A stretch of 64,000 nt of DNA from Paracoccus sp. Z118 (GTDB taxonomy: Bacteria; Pseudomonadota; Alphaproteobacteria; Rhodobacterales; Rhodobacteraceae), in contig NZ_JAHQZU010000012.1 of the NCBI RefSeq assembly GCF_019061185.1, positions 51,155 through 115,154 of the forward strand. Direction: 5' to 3'. The position numbers were made by a program, and so were the translations under genes. Numbering within the stretch: the first letter of the stretch is position 1; every line of letters begins with the position of its first letter. Of this stretch, positions 35,363-45,903 are shown piece after piece. The notes beneath the pieces were generated by a model that saw only the letters and a program-made list of their open reading frames with translations, was not told where the DNA came from and made no database searches.

Positions 35363-36030
35363 AGCTGATCGAATACCCCGACCGCGAGGCGCTGGTGCTC
35401 TCGCTCGCGCAGGAGATCGTCGGCAGGCTGCGCCAGAGCCTGAGCTCGGAAGGGCGGGCGACGCTATGCCTGCCCGGCGGCTCCACGCCCGAGCCGCTGC
35501 TGTCGCAACTGGCCGACATGGCCTTGGAATGGGAGCGGGTGGTGGTCTTCCCGGGCGACGAGCGCTGCGTGCCGCCGGATGACGCCCGGTCCAACGCGGG
35601 GCTTCTGCGGCGGCATCTGATGGCGGGGCCGGCGGCTGCGGCGCAGTTCATCGACCTGTTCACCGGCACCGGCACGCTTGAAGAGGAAGCCGCCGCCGCC
35701 GCCGAGCGGCTGAAGCCCGCGCTGCCGATCACCGTGCTGCTGCTGGGCATGGGCGAGGACATGCATGTCGCGAGCCTGTTTCCCGGCAATGACGGAACGC
35801 TCGCCGCGCTGGAGCCGGGCGCCCCGCCCGTCGCCGTGATCCACCCGGACGGCGGGGCCGAGCCGCGCCTGACGCTGACCGCGCCGGTGCTGAAGAAGGC
35901 GATGGACCCGCATCTGATGATCTTCGGCCAGTCCAAGCGCGAGGCGCTGGAGCGGGCGGCCAAGCTGACCCCCGCCGAGGCCCCGGTGCGTGTCGTCTGG
36001 GGCGATCTCTGCGTGCACTGGGCGGAGTAA
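35359..36030 (+). CDS. pgl: 6-phosphogluconolactonase
   Basis: This 223-residue enzyme hydrolyses 6-phosphogluconolactone to 6-phosphogluconate. Characteristic blocks are [34 protein letters not shown] and [17 protein letters not shown]. The last has Met-His where most homologues have Gly-His (GMGxDGHTASLFP), a small deviation at a substrate-contact site. ATG 35359 overlaps the zwf stop. pgi begins 8 bp downstream. Confidence 0.93.
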   Translation: MKLIEYPDREALVLSLAQEIVGRLRQSLSSEGRATLCLPGGSTPEPLLSQLADMALEWERVVVFPGDERCVPPDDARSNAGLLRRHLMAGPAAAAQFIDLFTGTGTLEEEAAAAAERLKPALPITVLLLGMGEDMHVASLFPGNDGTLAALEPGAPPVAVIHPDGGAEPRLTLTAPVLKKAMDPHLMIFGQSKREALERAAKLTPAEAPVRVVWGDLCVHWAE

Positions 36031-36038
36031 GGGCGGGG

Positions 36039-37658
<1,620 letters not shown>

Positions 37659-37868
37659 CCTTGCGGGGCCGCCGCCTTGCAGGGTGAAAGCCCGCAGCAG
37701 GCGGATGGACATGCGGCCCGGTCGCCGCATCCTCGCGGCAGAGTGACGCTCGCAGCGAGGAGACGGGCCAGCCGCTCGACGACGCCCCGCAGGGGACTGG
37801 GGGCGACGAGGAGGTGCAGCCTGCCGCGCCGCCGTCAGTCTGCCTGCGCCTTGTCCCGAAGGCTCCGC

Positions 37869-38825
37869 CTAACGCCGCCCGGCTTCGTCGAACAGCGCGA
37901 CCGCCGCCTGCATGAAGCGGGTGCGGCGGCTCTCGGTCTCGAACATCGCCTCGTGCCGCCCGCCGGGGATCTGCATCAGCTTCGCGCCGGGCCAGCGGTT
38001 CGCCCGGTCGATGATGGCGGCGGGGGAAACCACCGCCTCCAGCCCGCCGACGCTGACCAGCACGGGAATGTCGGGCATGTCCGAAGCGGGGATTGCGGCC
38101 AGCCGCTCGGTCTCGGCCATGGCGGCGCCGACCCAGCCATAGCTGGCGCCGCCCAGCGTCAGCTCGGGCCAGGCGGCGGCCTCGGCCACCATCCGGCCCC
38201 ATTGCTGGCCGTCGCCGGTCAGCAGGTTGTCGTTGAAGGTGCAGTCCAGAACGAACGCGCCGCGCCCGCCCGTGCTGAAGGCGGGCAGGCCGGAACGGCC
38301 CAGCCAGCCCGCCGCCCTGACCAGCCCCGCCGCCAGCAGCCGCGCGGGGCGGCGCGGCAGGATGCCCCACATCGGGGCGGAAAACACCGCGCCCCGCACC
38401 GGAAGGTCGTTCAGCAGCGCGGCCAGCCCGATCGCCCCGCCCATCGAATGAGCCAGCAGATGCCACGGGCGCGGCAGGCCAAGCTGCTCGGCGGCGATGA
38501 CCATCTCGATCACGTCGCGCTGGTAATCCGCGAAGTCCGCGACATGGCCGGGGCGCGGGTCGGTCTGCAGCCGGTCGGACATGCCCTGGCCGCGCCAGTC
38601 GATCCCCAGCACGGCGTATCCGGCCGAGGCGAGATCGTGCCCGACCGGCATGTATTTCTCCAGATACTCCGTCCGGCCGGGGAACAGCAGGATGGTGCCC
38701 GCCGCCTCACCCTGTGCCGGCCAATGCGCCAGCCGCAGCCGCACACCGTCATCGGCCCGCGTCCAGAAGGCGCGGGCCGGAAGGGGCGGATCGCCCGGAA
38801 GCGTATGCAGCGGGGCGGGGGTCAC
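37869..38825 (-). CDS. Alpha/beta hydrolase, lysophospholipase (PldB)-like
   Basis: This 318-residue serine hydrolase resembles monoglyceride lipase and PldB-type lysophospholipases. Visible features are the oxyanion region LLFPGRTEYLEKYMPVGHDL, VLGIDWRGQGMSDRL and the nucleophile elbow HSMGGAIG. The late catalytic His is in PGGRHEAMFETES. The start is a GTG at 38825, and no ATG offers a better N-terminus. No signal peptide. The SCP2-domain gene ends 20 bp upstream on the same strand, perhaps a lipid-related pair. Confidence 0.85.
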   Translation of the reverse strand: MTPAPLHTLPGDPPLPARAFWTRADDGVRLRLAHWPAQGEAAGTILLFPGRTEYLEKYMPVGHDLASAGYAVLGIDWRGQGMSDRLQTDPRPGHVADFADYQRDVIEMVIAAEQLGLPRPWHLLAHSMGGAIGLAALLNDLPVRGAVFSAPMWGILPRRPARLLAAGLVRAAGWLGRSGLPAFSTGGRGAFVLDCTFNDNLLTGDGQQWGRMVAEAAAWPELTLGGASYGWVGAAMAETERLAAIPASDMPDIPVLVSVGGLEAVVSPAAIIDRANRWPGAKLMQIPGGRHEAMFETESRRTRFMQAAVALFDEAGRR

Positions 38826-38844
38826 GCCGCTCGGGCCATCAGGT

Positions 38845-39129
38845 TCAGGACAGGGCCGCGCCCAGCTTCATCGCGACCGGCAGCGCACCGTCGAGCTTCA
38901 GCTTGCCCGACATGTAGGCCATCGCGGGGTTGGTGCTGCCGTCGAGGATGCTCTCGAACGTCTCGCGGCTGGCGGTCAGCGTCACGTCGGCATCCTCGTC
39001 GGCGGCGCGGGCGCCGTTCTCGTCGATCATGATGGTGCCTTCGTCCTCGATCACGAACTTGGCCGTGGAATCGAAACCGCTGATCCGTTCGTTCAGGGCC
39101 TTGACCGCGGCATCGACGACTTTGCTCAT
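38845..39129 (-). CDS. SCP2 sterol-binding domain protein
   Basis: This 94-residue single SCP2-like domain contains the family pattern AKFVIEDEGTIMIDENG, DADVTLTASRETFESILDG and NPAMAYMSGKLKLDGALPVAMKLG. Such proteins bind lipids or acyl chains in a hydrophobic tunnel; the bacterial ligand is unknown. ATG 39129 follows GGAGAACGG. It is upstream of the lysophospholipase-like gene on the same strand and divergent from the TPR gene, only 46 bp away. Confidence 0.9.
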   Translation of the reverse strand: MSKVVDAAVKALNERISGFDSTAKFVIEDEGTIMIDENGARAADEDADVTLTASRETFESILDGSTNPAMAYMSGKLKLDGALPVAMKLGAALS

Positions 39130-39175
39130 TTCCGTTCTCCTGCTTCCACTGGCATCGTGCCGGGTGAATAGTTAC

Positions 39176-39754
39176 ATGCGCCTTATGCGCGGCTTTTTCC
39201 TTGGGTTCCATCCTGTCGTGACGGCACTTGCCGTGGCGCTCTCGCTGTCCGTGGCGGCGGCACAGACGGCAGACACGACACCCGCGATGGACGATCTTTT
39301 CGCCGAACTCGCCCAGCCCGAGGGCGAGGGCTGGGCCGCCGCCGAAAGCGACATCCTGCGGGAATGGTCGCGTTCTGGCTCGGCCAGCGCCGACCTGCTG
39401 CTGAAACGCGGCTATGACGCGCTGGATGCGGGCGACACGGCGGGCGCCATCGGCCATTTCACGGCGCTGACGGATCACGCGCCCGATTTTCCCGCCGGCT
39501 GGTTCGGGCGGGCCGAGGCGTTCTACCTGAGCGGCCAGTTCGGCCCCGCCGCCGCCGATCTGGAGCGGGTGCTGCAACTGGAACCCCGCCACTGGCCCGC
39601 GCTGACCCAGCTGGGCACCATGCTGGAGGAGGTCGGCAGCGATGGCGCCGCGCTGACCGCCTATCTGGAAAGCATGAGCATCAATCCCCATCAGGCCGAG
39701 GCCGAGGATGGCGTCGCGCGGCTGCTTCAGGCATCCCGTGGGGTCGGCATCTGA
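39176..39754 (+). CDS. Secreted tetratricopeptide-repeat protein
   Basis: This 192-residue protein has a signal peptide (hydrophobic VVTALAVALSLSVAAAQ, cleavage near residue 29) and two to three TPR units (LLLKRGYDALDAGDTAGAIGHFTALTDHAPDFPAGWFGRA..., then AFYLSGQFGPAAADLERVLQLEPRH). It should scaffold a periplasmic complex; partners are unknown. The start is ATG 39176 or 39185. The stop overlaps the ATG of the helicase gene (TGATG), so the two are translationally coupled although one product is exported and the other cytosolic. Confidence 0.85.
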   Translation: MRLMRGFFLGFHPVVTALAVALSLSVAAAQTADTTPAMDDLFAELAQPEGEGWAAAESDILREWSRSGSASADLLLKRGYDALDAGDTAGAIGHFTALTDHAPDFPAGWFGRAEAFYLSGQFGPAAADLERVLQLEPRHWPALTQLGTMLEEVGSDGAALTAYLESMSINPHQAEAEDGVARLLQASRGVGI

Positions 39755-42700
39755 TGGCCGGCACCATGAGCGCGCAGGTCGAGCGCGGCCGCGTCACCGC
39801 CGTTCTGGGGCCGACCAACACCGGCAAGACCCATTACGCGATCGAGCGGATGCTGGCCCACCGCACCGGCGTCATCGGCCTGCCGCTGCGGCTGCTCGCG
39901 CGCGAGGTCTATGACCGGATCGTCAAGGCGCGCGGGCCATCGGTCGTCGCGCTCATCACCGGCGAGGAGAGGATCGTGCCGGAACGCACCGCCTACTGGG
40001 TCGCCACGACCGAGGCGATGCCCGAGGTGCTGGCCGATTTCGTCGCCATCGACGAGGTGCAGCTGGCCGCCGACCCCGAGCGCGGCCACGTCTTCACCGA
40101 CCGGCTGCTGAACATGCGCGGCCTGCACGAAACGCTGCTGCTGGGGTCCGACACCATGCGCCCGGCTATCGCCGCGCTGGTGCCGGGCGTCCAGTTCATG
40201 CGGCGCGAGCGGTTCTCGACCCTGACATGGGCGGGGTCCAAGAAGCTGAGCCGGATGCCTCCGCGCTCGGCCATCGTGGGTTTCAGCGTCGATGACGTCT
40301 ATGCCACGGCCGAGCTGCTGCGGCGGCAGAAGGGCGGCTGCGCGGTGGTCATGGGCGCGCTGTCCCCCCGCACCCGGAACGCGCAGGTCGCCATGTATCA
40401 GGCGGGCGAGGTCGATTACCTCGTCGCCACGGACGCCATCGGCATGGGGCTGAACCTCGACATCCGCCATGTCGCCTTCGAGGCCACCCACAAGTTCGAC
40501 GGCCGCCGGATGCGCCCGCTGTTCCCGCACGAGCTGGGCCAGATCGCCGGCCGCGCAGGCCGCCATACCGAGCCCGGCACCTTCGGCGTCACCGGCGAGG
40601 CGCAGCCGCTGGACGAAGGGCTGATCGACGCGATCGAGAATCACCGCTTCCAGCCGATCAGCCGCCTGATCTGGCGCAATTCGGCGCTGGAATTGGGGAC
40701 GGTGGAGCGGCTGGTGCAGTCGCTGGAACAACCCTCGGGCGACGAATGGCTGGGGCGCGGGCGCGAGGCGGACGATCTGCACGCGCTCAAGGTGCTGGGC
40801 GATCTGCCGGAAATCCGCAGCCGCGTGACGCACCCCAAAGACGTGAAGCTGCTGTGGGACGTCTGCCGCATCCCCGATTTCCGGGGCATCTCGCCGGTCG
40901 AACATACCAGCCTGCTGACCCGCATCTTCGGGTTTCTTCAGGACGGGGGCGTTCCCTCGGACTGGATGACGCGGGCCGTTTCCCGCATCGACAAGACCGG
41001 CGGCGACATCGACACGCTGTCCAAGCGCCTCGCCTATATCCGCACCTGGACCTATGTCGCGCAGCGGTCGGGCTGGGTTCAGGACGAAGCCCATTGGCGG
41101 GGCGAGACGCGGGCTGTAGAAGATCGCTTGTCGGACGCGCTTCACGCCGCGCTGACGCAAAGATTCGTGGACCGGCGCACCTCTGTCCTGTTGCGCCGGC
41201 TCAAGCAGAGGGAGAGCCTGGTGGCCGAGGTGAACGACAAGGGCGAAGTGACGGTCGAGGGCGAGTTCGCCGGCAAGCTGGAAGGCTTCCGGTTCCGCAC
41301 CGACCCCTCCGCCACGGGCGACGAGGCGCGGATGCTGACCCGCGCCGCCTATGAGGCGCTGCGCCCCGAATTCCACCTGCGCGCCGACCGCTTCTACAAC
41401 GCGCCGGACACTGAGCTGGACTTCACCGAACAGGGCGGCCTGATGTGGGGCAGCACGGCGGTGGGCAAGCTGGTGAAGGGTTCGGACCCGCTCAAGCCCG
41501 AGGTGCAGCCCTTCGTGGACGAGGAAGCGGGGCCCGAGATCGCCGAGAAGGTCCGCCGCCGCTTGCAGCATTTCATTGACCGCAAGATCGCCTCGGGATT
41601 CGAGCCGCTGCTGGCCATGCGCGACGACGAGGCGCTGTCGGGCCTTGCCCGCGGCGTGGCGTTCCGGCTGGTCGAGGCCATGGGCGTCCTGCCGCGCGAA
41701 GGCATCGCGTCCGAGATCAAGGAACTGGATCAGGACGCGCGCGGCAGCCTGCGCAAGCACGGCGTCCGCTTCGGGCAATACACGATCTTCCAGCCCGCGC
41801 TGCTGAAACCCGCGCCGACCCGGCTGCGGCTGCTGCTGAGCGCGCTGTGGGAGGGCGCGGACGAGTTCCCGGAAAGCCCGCCGCCCGGCCTGGTGACGAT
41901 CCCCAACATCCCGGACGTGCCGCGCCGGGCCTATACGCTGTCGGGCTATCACCCGGCGGGCGAGCGGGCGATCCGCATCGACATGCTGGAACGGCTGGCC
42001 GACCTGCTGCGCGGTCAGGACAGCCGGGCTGGGTTCGAGGCGACGCCGGACATGCTGTCGATCACCGGCATGACACTGGCCCAGTTCGCGGACCTGATGC
42101 AGGGCCTCGGCTACAAGGCCGAGCCGGGCGAGCGGCCCAAGGCTCGTGCCGCGGCGGCTGAGCCCGCGCCGGAGCCAGCGGCCGATGAGGCGCCCGCATC
42201 CGATGCGCCGCTGACCGAGGAGGAAAGCGTCCTCGCCGCCGAAACCCGCGCCCGCTGGGAAGCCGAGCAGGCGGAACGCCGCGCCGCAGAGGCCGCAGCC
42301 GAGGCGGAGGCGCAGGCCGCTGCCGGCGCGGATGGCGAAGATGCCCCGGCCGCGGCGGAATTCGGCGAGGCAGCCCCGGAAGCCGAGGCGGCGCCGGTCG
42401 AGATGGAGACCTTCTACAGCTTCACCTGGGCCCCGCGCCCCCGCGCCGGCCAGCGCCGCCATGCGGGGGGCGAGGGCGATGCCCGTGGCCCGCGCCGGGG
42501 CGGGCGCGGCCCGCAGGGAGAGCGGCAGCCGCGCGGCGATCAACCGGCAGGCGCCGAAGGCGCCCCGGCTGGCGAGCCCCGCGAAGGTCAGGAACGCGGC
42601 GAGCAGAGCCGGGGCAAGCCCCGCCACGGAAAGCCCGGCCACGGCAAGCCGCGCGGGGAGGGCGGCGGCGAGCGGGCCGAGCGGCAGTTCGGCGACAAGA

Positions 42701-42843
42701 ACAAGGGCCCGCGCGGCAAGGGCGGCCCCAAGGGCAAGCCGGAAGGGCAGCGCAACTACGAGGCGCGGCCTCCTCGTGCCGACAAGCCCATCGATCCCGA
42801 CAGCCCGTTTGCCGTTCTGGCGGCGCTGAAGAACCGGACGTGA
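39754..42843 (+). CDS. Suv3-like superfamily 2 RNA helicase with basic Gly/Arg-rich C-terminal tail
   Basis: This 1029-residue helicase has Walker A GPTNTGKT at residues 19-26, a DEVQ Walker B at 100-103 and motif VI QIAGRAGRH. The core resembles mitochondrial Suv3, the RNA helicase of the mitochondrial degradosome, and is typical of alphaproteobacteria. After the helicase domains, an Ala/Glu-rich linker (about 795-880) leads into a Lys/Arg/Gly-rich tail (about 890-1029) with repeats such as GKPRHGKPGHGKPRG, likely an RNA-binding extension. The S4-domain RNA-binding gene follows 26 bp later, supporting an RNA role. Confidence 0.9.
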   Translation: MAGTMSAQVERGRVTAVLGPTNTGKTHYAIERMLAHRTGVIGLPLRLLAREVYDRIVKARGPSVVALITGEERIVPERTAYWVATTEAMPEVLADFVAIDEVQLAADPERGHVFTDRLLNMRGLHETLLLGSDTMRPAIAALVPGVQFMRRERFSTLTWAGSKKLSRMPPRSAIVGFSVDDVYATAELLRRQKGGCAVVMGALSPRTRNAQVAMYQAGEVDYLVATDAIGMGLNLDIRHVAFEATHKFDGRRMRPLFPHELGQIAGRAGRHTEPGTFGVTGEAQPLDEGLIDAIENHRFQPISRLIWRNSALELGTVERLVQSLEQPSGDEWLGRGREADDLHALKVLGDLPEIRSRVTHPKDVKLLWDVCRIPDFRGISPVEHTSLLTRIFGFLQDGGVPSDWMTRAVSRIDKTGGDIDTLSKRLAYIRTWTYVAQRSGWVQDEAHWRGETRAVEDRLSDALHAALTQRFVDRRTSVLLRRLKQRESLVAEVNDKGEVTVEGEFAGKLEGFRFRTDPSATGDEARMLTRAAYEALRPEFHLRADRFYNAPDTELDFTEQGGLMWGSTAVGKLVKGSDPLKPEVQPFVDEEAGPEIAEKVRRRLQHFIDRKIASGFEPLLAMRDDEALSGLARGVAFRLVEAMGVLPREGIASEIKELDQDARGSLRKHGVRFGQYTIFQPALLKPAPTRLRLLLSALWEGADEFPESPPPGLVTIPNIPDVPRRAYTLSGYHPAGERAIRIDMLERLADLLRGQDSRAGFEATPDMLSITGMTLAQFADLMQGLGYKAEPGERPKARAAAAEPAPEPAADEAPASDAPLTEEESVLAAETRARWEAEQAERRAAEAAAEAEAQAAAGADGEDAPAAAEFGEAAPEAEAAPVEMETFYSFTWAPRPRAGQRRHAGGEGDARGPRRGGRGPQGERQPRGDQPAGAEGAPAGEPREGQERGEQSRGKPRHGKPGHGKPRGEGGGERAERQFGDKNKGPRGKGGPKGKPEGQRNYEARPPRADKPIDPDSPFAVLAALKNRT

Positions 42844-42869
42844 GGGTCCGGCCCGAAGGGATGCGCTGA

Positions 42870-43256
42870 GTGGCGCGGGGACGCAGCGCCCCGCCGCCCG
42901 AGGCGGCGAGCGAACAGATCCGGCTGGATCGCTGGCTCTTCCACGCAAGGGTGTTCAAGACCCGCAGCTTCGCTGCCGACCGGATCGCCACCGGCGGGGT
43001 GCGGCTGAACGGCCAACCCTGCCGCAAGCCCGGCCAGAACGTGCGGCCCGGCGATGTCGTGACCGCCGCGACGCCTGGCGGGGTGCGCGTGTTGCGCGTC
43101 CTCTCTCCCGGCGAACGGCGCGGACCGGCCGCCGAGGCGCGGGGGCTCTATGACGATCTGCTGGAGGGTGCCCGCGACGATCAACCGCAGGGTGATACGG
43201 CGGCGGCGGACGGACCCGAGGCGCGGCGGCGGGACGCCCCGTCCGGGGACGCTTGA
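42870..43256 (+). CDS. S4-domain RNA-binding protein, Hsp15-like
   Basis: This 128-residue protein starts at GTG 42870. The S4 domain covers about residues 15-70 (IRLDRWLFHARVFKTRSFAADRIATGG, then VRLNGQPCRKPGQNVRPGDVV). A disordered acidic/polar tail follows. E. coli HslR binds free 50S subunits with stalled nascent chains; the homologue here is shorter in its conserved part but of the same type. It lies between the helicase and ferredoxin genes, an order common in Rhodobacteraceae. Confidence 0.88.
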   Translation: MARGRSAPPPEAASEQIRLDRWLFHARVFKTRSFAADRIATGGVRLNGQPCRKPGQNVRPGDVVTAATPGGVRVLRVLSPGERRGPAAEARGLYDDLLEGARDDQPQGDTAAADGPEARRRDAPSGDA

Positions 43257-43309
43257 ACACCCCGGCTCGAAGGTCTAGGTCAGGCCCGACAATCTGAAGG
43301 GATGCGCCG

Positions 43310-43648
43310 ATGACCTATGTCGTCACTGACAACTGCATCATGTGCAAATACACCGATTGCGTGGAAGTCTGTCCCGTGGACTGCTTCTACGAGGGCGAGA
43401 ACGCTCTGGTGATCCATCCCGACGAATGTATCGACTGCGGCGTCTGCGAACCGGAATGCCCCGCTGACGCGATCCGCCCCGACACCGAGCCGAACATGGA
43501 GCCGTGGGTCGAGTGGAACCGCAAATACGCCGACCAGTGGCCCGTCATCACCCGCAAGAAGGACCCGATGCCGGGTTACGAGGCGATGGACGGCGTGCCG
43601 AACAAGCTGGCGCAGTATTTCTCGGAAACGCCGGGCGAGGGCGACTGA
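43310..43648 (+). CDS. fdxA: Seven-iron ferredoxin FdxA
   Basis: This 112-residue ferredoxin carries one 3Fe-4S and one 4Fe-4S cluster. By alignment with Azotobacter FdI, Cys9, Cys17 and Cys50 hold the 3Fe cluster, and Cys21, Cys40, Cys43 and Cys46 hold the 4Fe cluster. Cys12 and Cys25 match the extra cysteines of FdI. The C-terminal extension (about 50 residues) is normal for the type. In related genomes fdxA is often followed by a CarD-family regulator gene; here the next gene is a convergent flavoprotein instead. Confidence 0.95.
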   Translation: MTYVVTDNCIMCKYTDCVEVCPVDCFYEGENALVIHPDECIDCGVCEPECPADAIRPDTEPNMEPWVEWNRKYADQWPVITRKKDPMPGYEAMDGVPNKLAQYFSETPGEGD

Positions 43649-43760
43649 CGCCCGAGTGGCGCTGCGGGTCAGGCCCGCGGCGCCTTCGACGCGGCAGCAT
43701 CGCACGCCGTCTGTGACGGCCGGACGGCTGAGCCAGTTGCCGCACCGGCGCTGGCGGGGG

Positions 43761-44681
43761 TCAATCCCCCAGCGTCTGCCCGTCCTTCTCGCGCAGGTCG
43801 TTGTGGATCGTCACCGCCGCCCGTGCGCCGGTGCCCATGGCCGAGCTGATCTGGTCCAGCCCCTCTACCGCGTCCCCCGCCGCATAGACGCCGGGGACCG
43901 AGCAGCGCTGGAAACCGTCGGTCGCGAAGCACTGATCGTCCGCCAGATCGACCCCGAGCATCCGGCCCAGATCGTTGCGGGTGTGCGAGCCGAGCGCGAT
44001 ATAGAGCGTATCGACCCGCAGCTTGCGCCCGTCATCCAGCGTCAGCTCGACGTCGTCGCTGCCGAAATCGAAGGCACTGACGGGGGCCGGCTCGATCACG
44101 ATGTCGGCCATCTCGGCCTCGGTGCGGGTGGTGGGGTCGATGTCCAGCGCGGACAGGGCCAGCAGGACGATATTATCGGTATAGGCGCGCAGGAACAGCG
44201 CCTCGGCCACGCCATGCCGGTCGGCGCCCAGCACGCCGATGCGGCGGCCGGTCTGCTCGTAGGCGTCGCAGATCGGGCAATAGCGCAACTGGCCGCGCGC
44301 CACCGCCTCGTCATGGGCATCCTGCGGCAAGGGCGGGCGCAGGTTCACGACTCCCGTCGCCAGCACGACCGTGCGGGCCTGCACCGGCCCGACGCTGGTT
44401 TCGGCGCGGAAATATTCGCCCTCGCGCGCCAGTTCCGTCACCTCTCCGCCGCGCAGCTCCACGCCGTAACGGCGGGCGTGGACGCGCATGGTGTCCAGCA
44501 GGTCGGGGCCGTGCACACCGCCCGGATAACCCGCGACGTTGTGCGAGGTGGGAATCAGCGCCAGCCGCCCCTCGTTCGCGTCGATCACCATGACGCGGCG
44601 GTGGAACCGGCCGAGATACACGGCCGCCGTCAGTCCCGCCGGGCCGCCGCCGACGATGAGGCAGTCGAGAATGTCATCCAT
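43761..44681 (-). CDS. Thioredoxin-reductase-like NAD(P)/FAD oxidoreductase
   Basis: This 306-residue class II flavoprotein has the FAD site LIVGGGPAGLTAAVYLGRF (GGGPAG at 11-16), a redox CPIC motif (Cys135-Cys138, compare CATC in TrxB), an NADPH-domain stretch with GVLGADRHGVAEA, and the C-terminal VPGVYAAGDAVEGLDQI. The NADPH glycine pattern is altered (GADRHG rather than GGGNSA), so partner or nucleotide preference may differ from true TrxB. No thioredoxin gene is adjacent. Its convergent neighbour is the fdxA ferredoxin gene, which raises but does not prove ferredoxin-linked reduction. Confidence 0.85.
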   Translation of the reverse strand: MDDILDCLIVGGGPAGLTAAVYLGRFHRRVMVIDANEGRLALIPTSHNVAGYPGGVHGPDLLDTMRVHARRYGVELRGGEVTELAREGEYFRAETSVGPVQARTVVLATGVVNLRPPLPQDAHDEAVARGQLRYCPICDAYEQTGRRIGVLGADRHGVAEALFLRAYTDNIVLLALSALDIDPTTRTEAEMADIVIEPAPVSAFDFGSDDVELTLDDGRKLRVDTLYIALGSHTRNDLGRMLGVDLADDQCFATDGFQRCSVPGVYAAGDAVEGLDQISSAMGTGARAAVTIHNDLREKDGQTLGD

Positions 44682-44740
44682 GTCACGAGCCTGTCACGGG
44701 TTGCGGGGCAAGTGAAACATGGGCAGGCGCGGCGTGGCGG

Positions 44741-45781
44741 TCAACCGCCCCAGGTGCGTTCCAGAACCTCGACCCAGTTGCGCCAAGCGATCCGCTCGAC
44801 CAGTTCCTCGCCATAGCCGTGATCGCGCATGGCCTGGATCAGCCGGGGCAGGGCGGCGGTGTCGGGCAGGTCGGCGGGCATCAGCGCCCCGTCGAAATCC
44901 GAGCCGAGCGCGACGCCTTTCTCGCCCAGAATCCCCAGCAGATGGTCAAGATGGCGCAGCATGATCCCGGCGCCGTCGATCTGCTCGCGCTGCCCGTCCG
45001 GGCGCAGGAAGCCGATCGCGAAGTTCAGCCCGACCAGCCCGCCGCTGTCGGCGATCTGGCGCAGCTGCCGGTCGGTCAGGTTGCGTGAACTGGGCGCGAT
45101 GGCGTGGACGCAGGAATGGCTGGCGACCAGCGGCGCATCGGACAGCCGGGCCACGTCGTCGCAGCCCTTCTCGTTCAGGTGCGACAGGTCGAGCATGATC
45201 CGCAGCGCGTTGCATTCGCGGACCAGCGCCTTGCCCGCCTCGGGCAGCCCGTCGCCGGTGTCGGGGGAGGAGGGGAAGGCGAACGGCACCCCGTGCCCGT
45301 AGGGCGTCGGCCGCGACCAGACCGGCCCCAGCGAGCGCAGCCCCATCGCGTGCCACAGATGCAGCGCGTCCATGTCGCGGATCGCCTCGGCCCCTTCCAT
45401 GTGCATGATCGCGGCGATCCGGCCCGCGTCCATCGCCGCCCGCAGTTCGGCGGCGCTGCGGCAGACGCTCAGCGCGCCGGTCCGCTCGACCGCCAGCAGG
45501 GTCGCGGCCTGCTCGAAGGCCGAGGGCAGGGCGGCGTCGTGCGGCACCTCAGCGGGCAGGTCGTGGCAGAAGGGAGGCGTCCAGTTCTGCTGGCTGCCGC
45601 GCGAGACCGAGAAATCCGGCACCGGCACCCAGATGGCGAAGAACCCGCCCGCCATGCCGCCCGCCTTCATCCGCGGCAGGTCCAGATGGCCGGTGCCGTC
45701 GCCGTTCAGGAAAAGCCTTGCGGCGTCCGGTGCCGCCACCAGCCGTTGCAGCATGTCGTTATGGCCGTCGAATACGCGCAT
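44741..45781 (-). CDS. M19-family membrane dipeptidase
   Basis: This 346-residue zinc peptidase resembles renal dipeptidase. The N-terminal metal motif is DGHND, the bridging Glu is in IMHMEGAEAI, and metal-ligand His residues occur in VASHSCVHAIAP; GSDFDGALMP is the C-terminal active-site loop. No signal peptide is seen, so it is probably cytosolic in spite of the family name. ATG 45781 is chosen because GAGGGCG precedes it; the frame is open upstream. It is divergent from the ParA-like gene. Confidence 0.9.
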   Translation of the reverse strand: MRVFDGHNDMLQRLVAAPDAARLFLNGDGTGHLDLPRMKAGGMAGGFFAIWVPVPDFSVSRGSQQNWTPPFCHDLPAEVPHDAALPSAFEQAATLLAVERTGALSVCRSAAELRAAMDAGRIAAIMHMEGAEAIRDMDALHLWHAMGLRSLGPVWSRPTPYGHGVPFAFPSSPDTGDGLPEAGKALVRECNALRIMLDLSHLNEKGCDDVARLSDAPLVASHSCVHAIAPSSRNLTDRQLRQIADSGGLVGLNFAIGFLRPDGQREQIDGAGIMLRHLDHLLGILGEKGVALGSDFDGALMPADLPDTAALPRLIQAMRDHGYGEELVERIAWRNWVEVLERTWGG

Positions 45782-45903
45782 CTCGCCCTCTGGATTTGTC
45801 GCGCCGACGATGCCCCCGCCCGCGCGGAAGGGCAATGGCCGGAAAGGGGGATGCTTTTGCTGCACTGCGGCGTTAACGTGAGTCGAACGTGCAGGGGGCA
45901 GGC

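Noticed and set aside
37659..37868. Possible structured RNA (for example RNase P RNA) between pgi and the hydrolase gene
   Set aside because: GC-rich with many short pairings, but the region is too short and lacks the conserved RNase P RNA core sequences.
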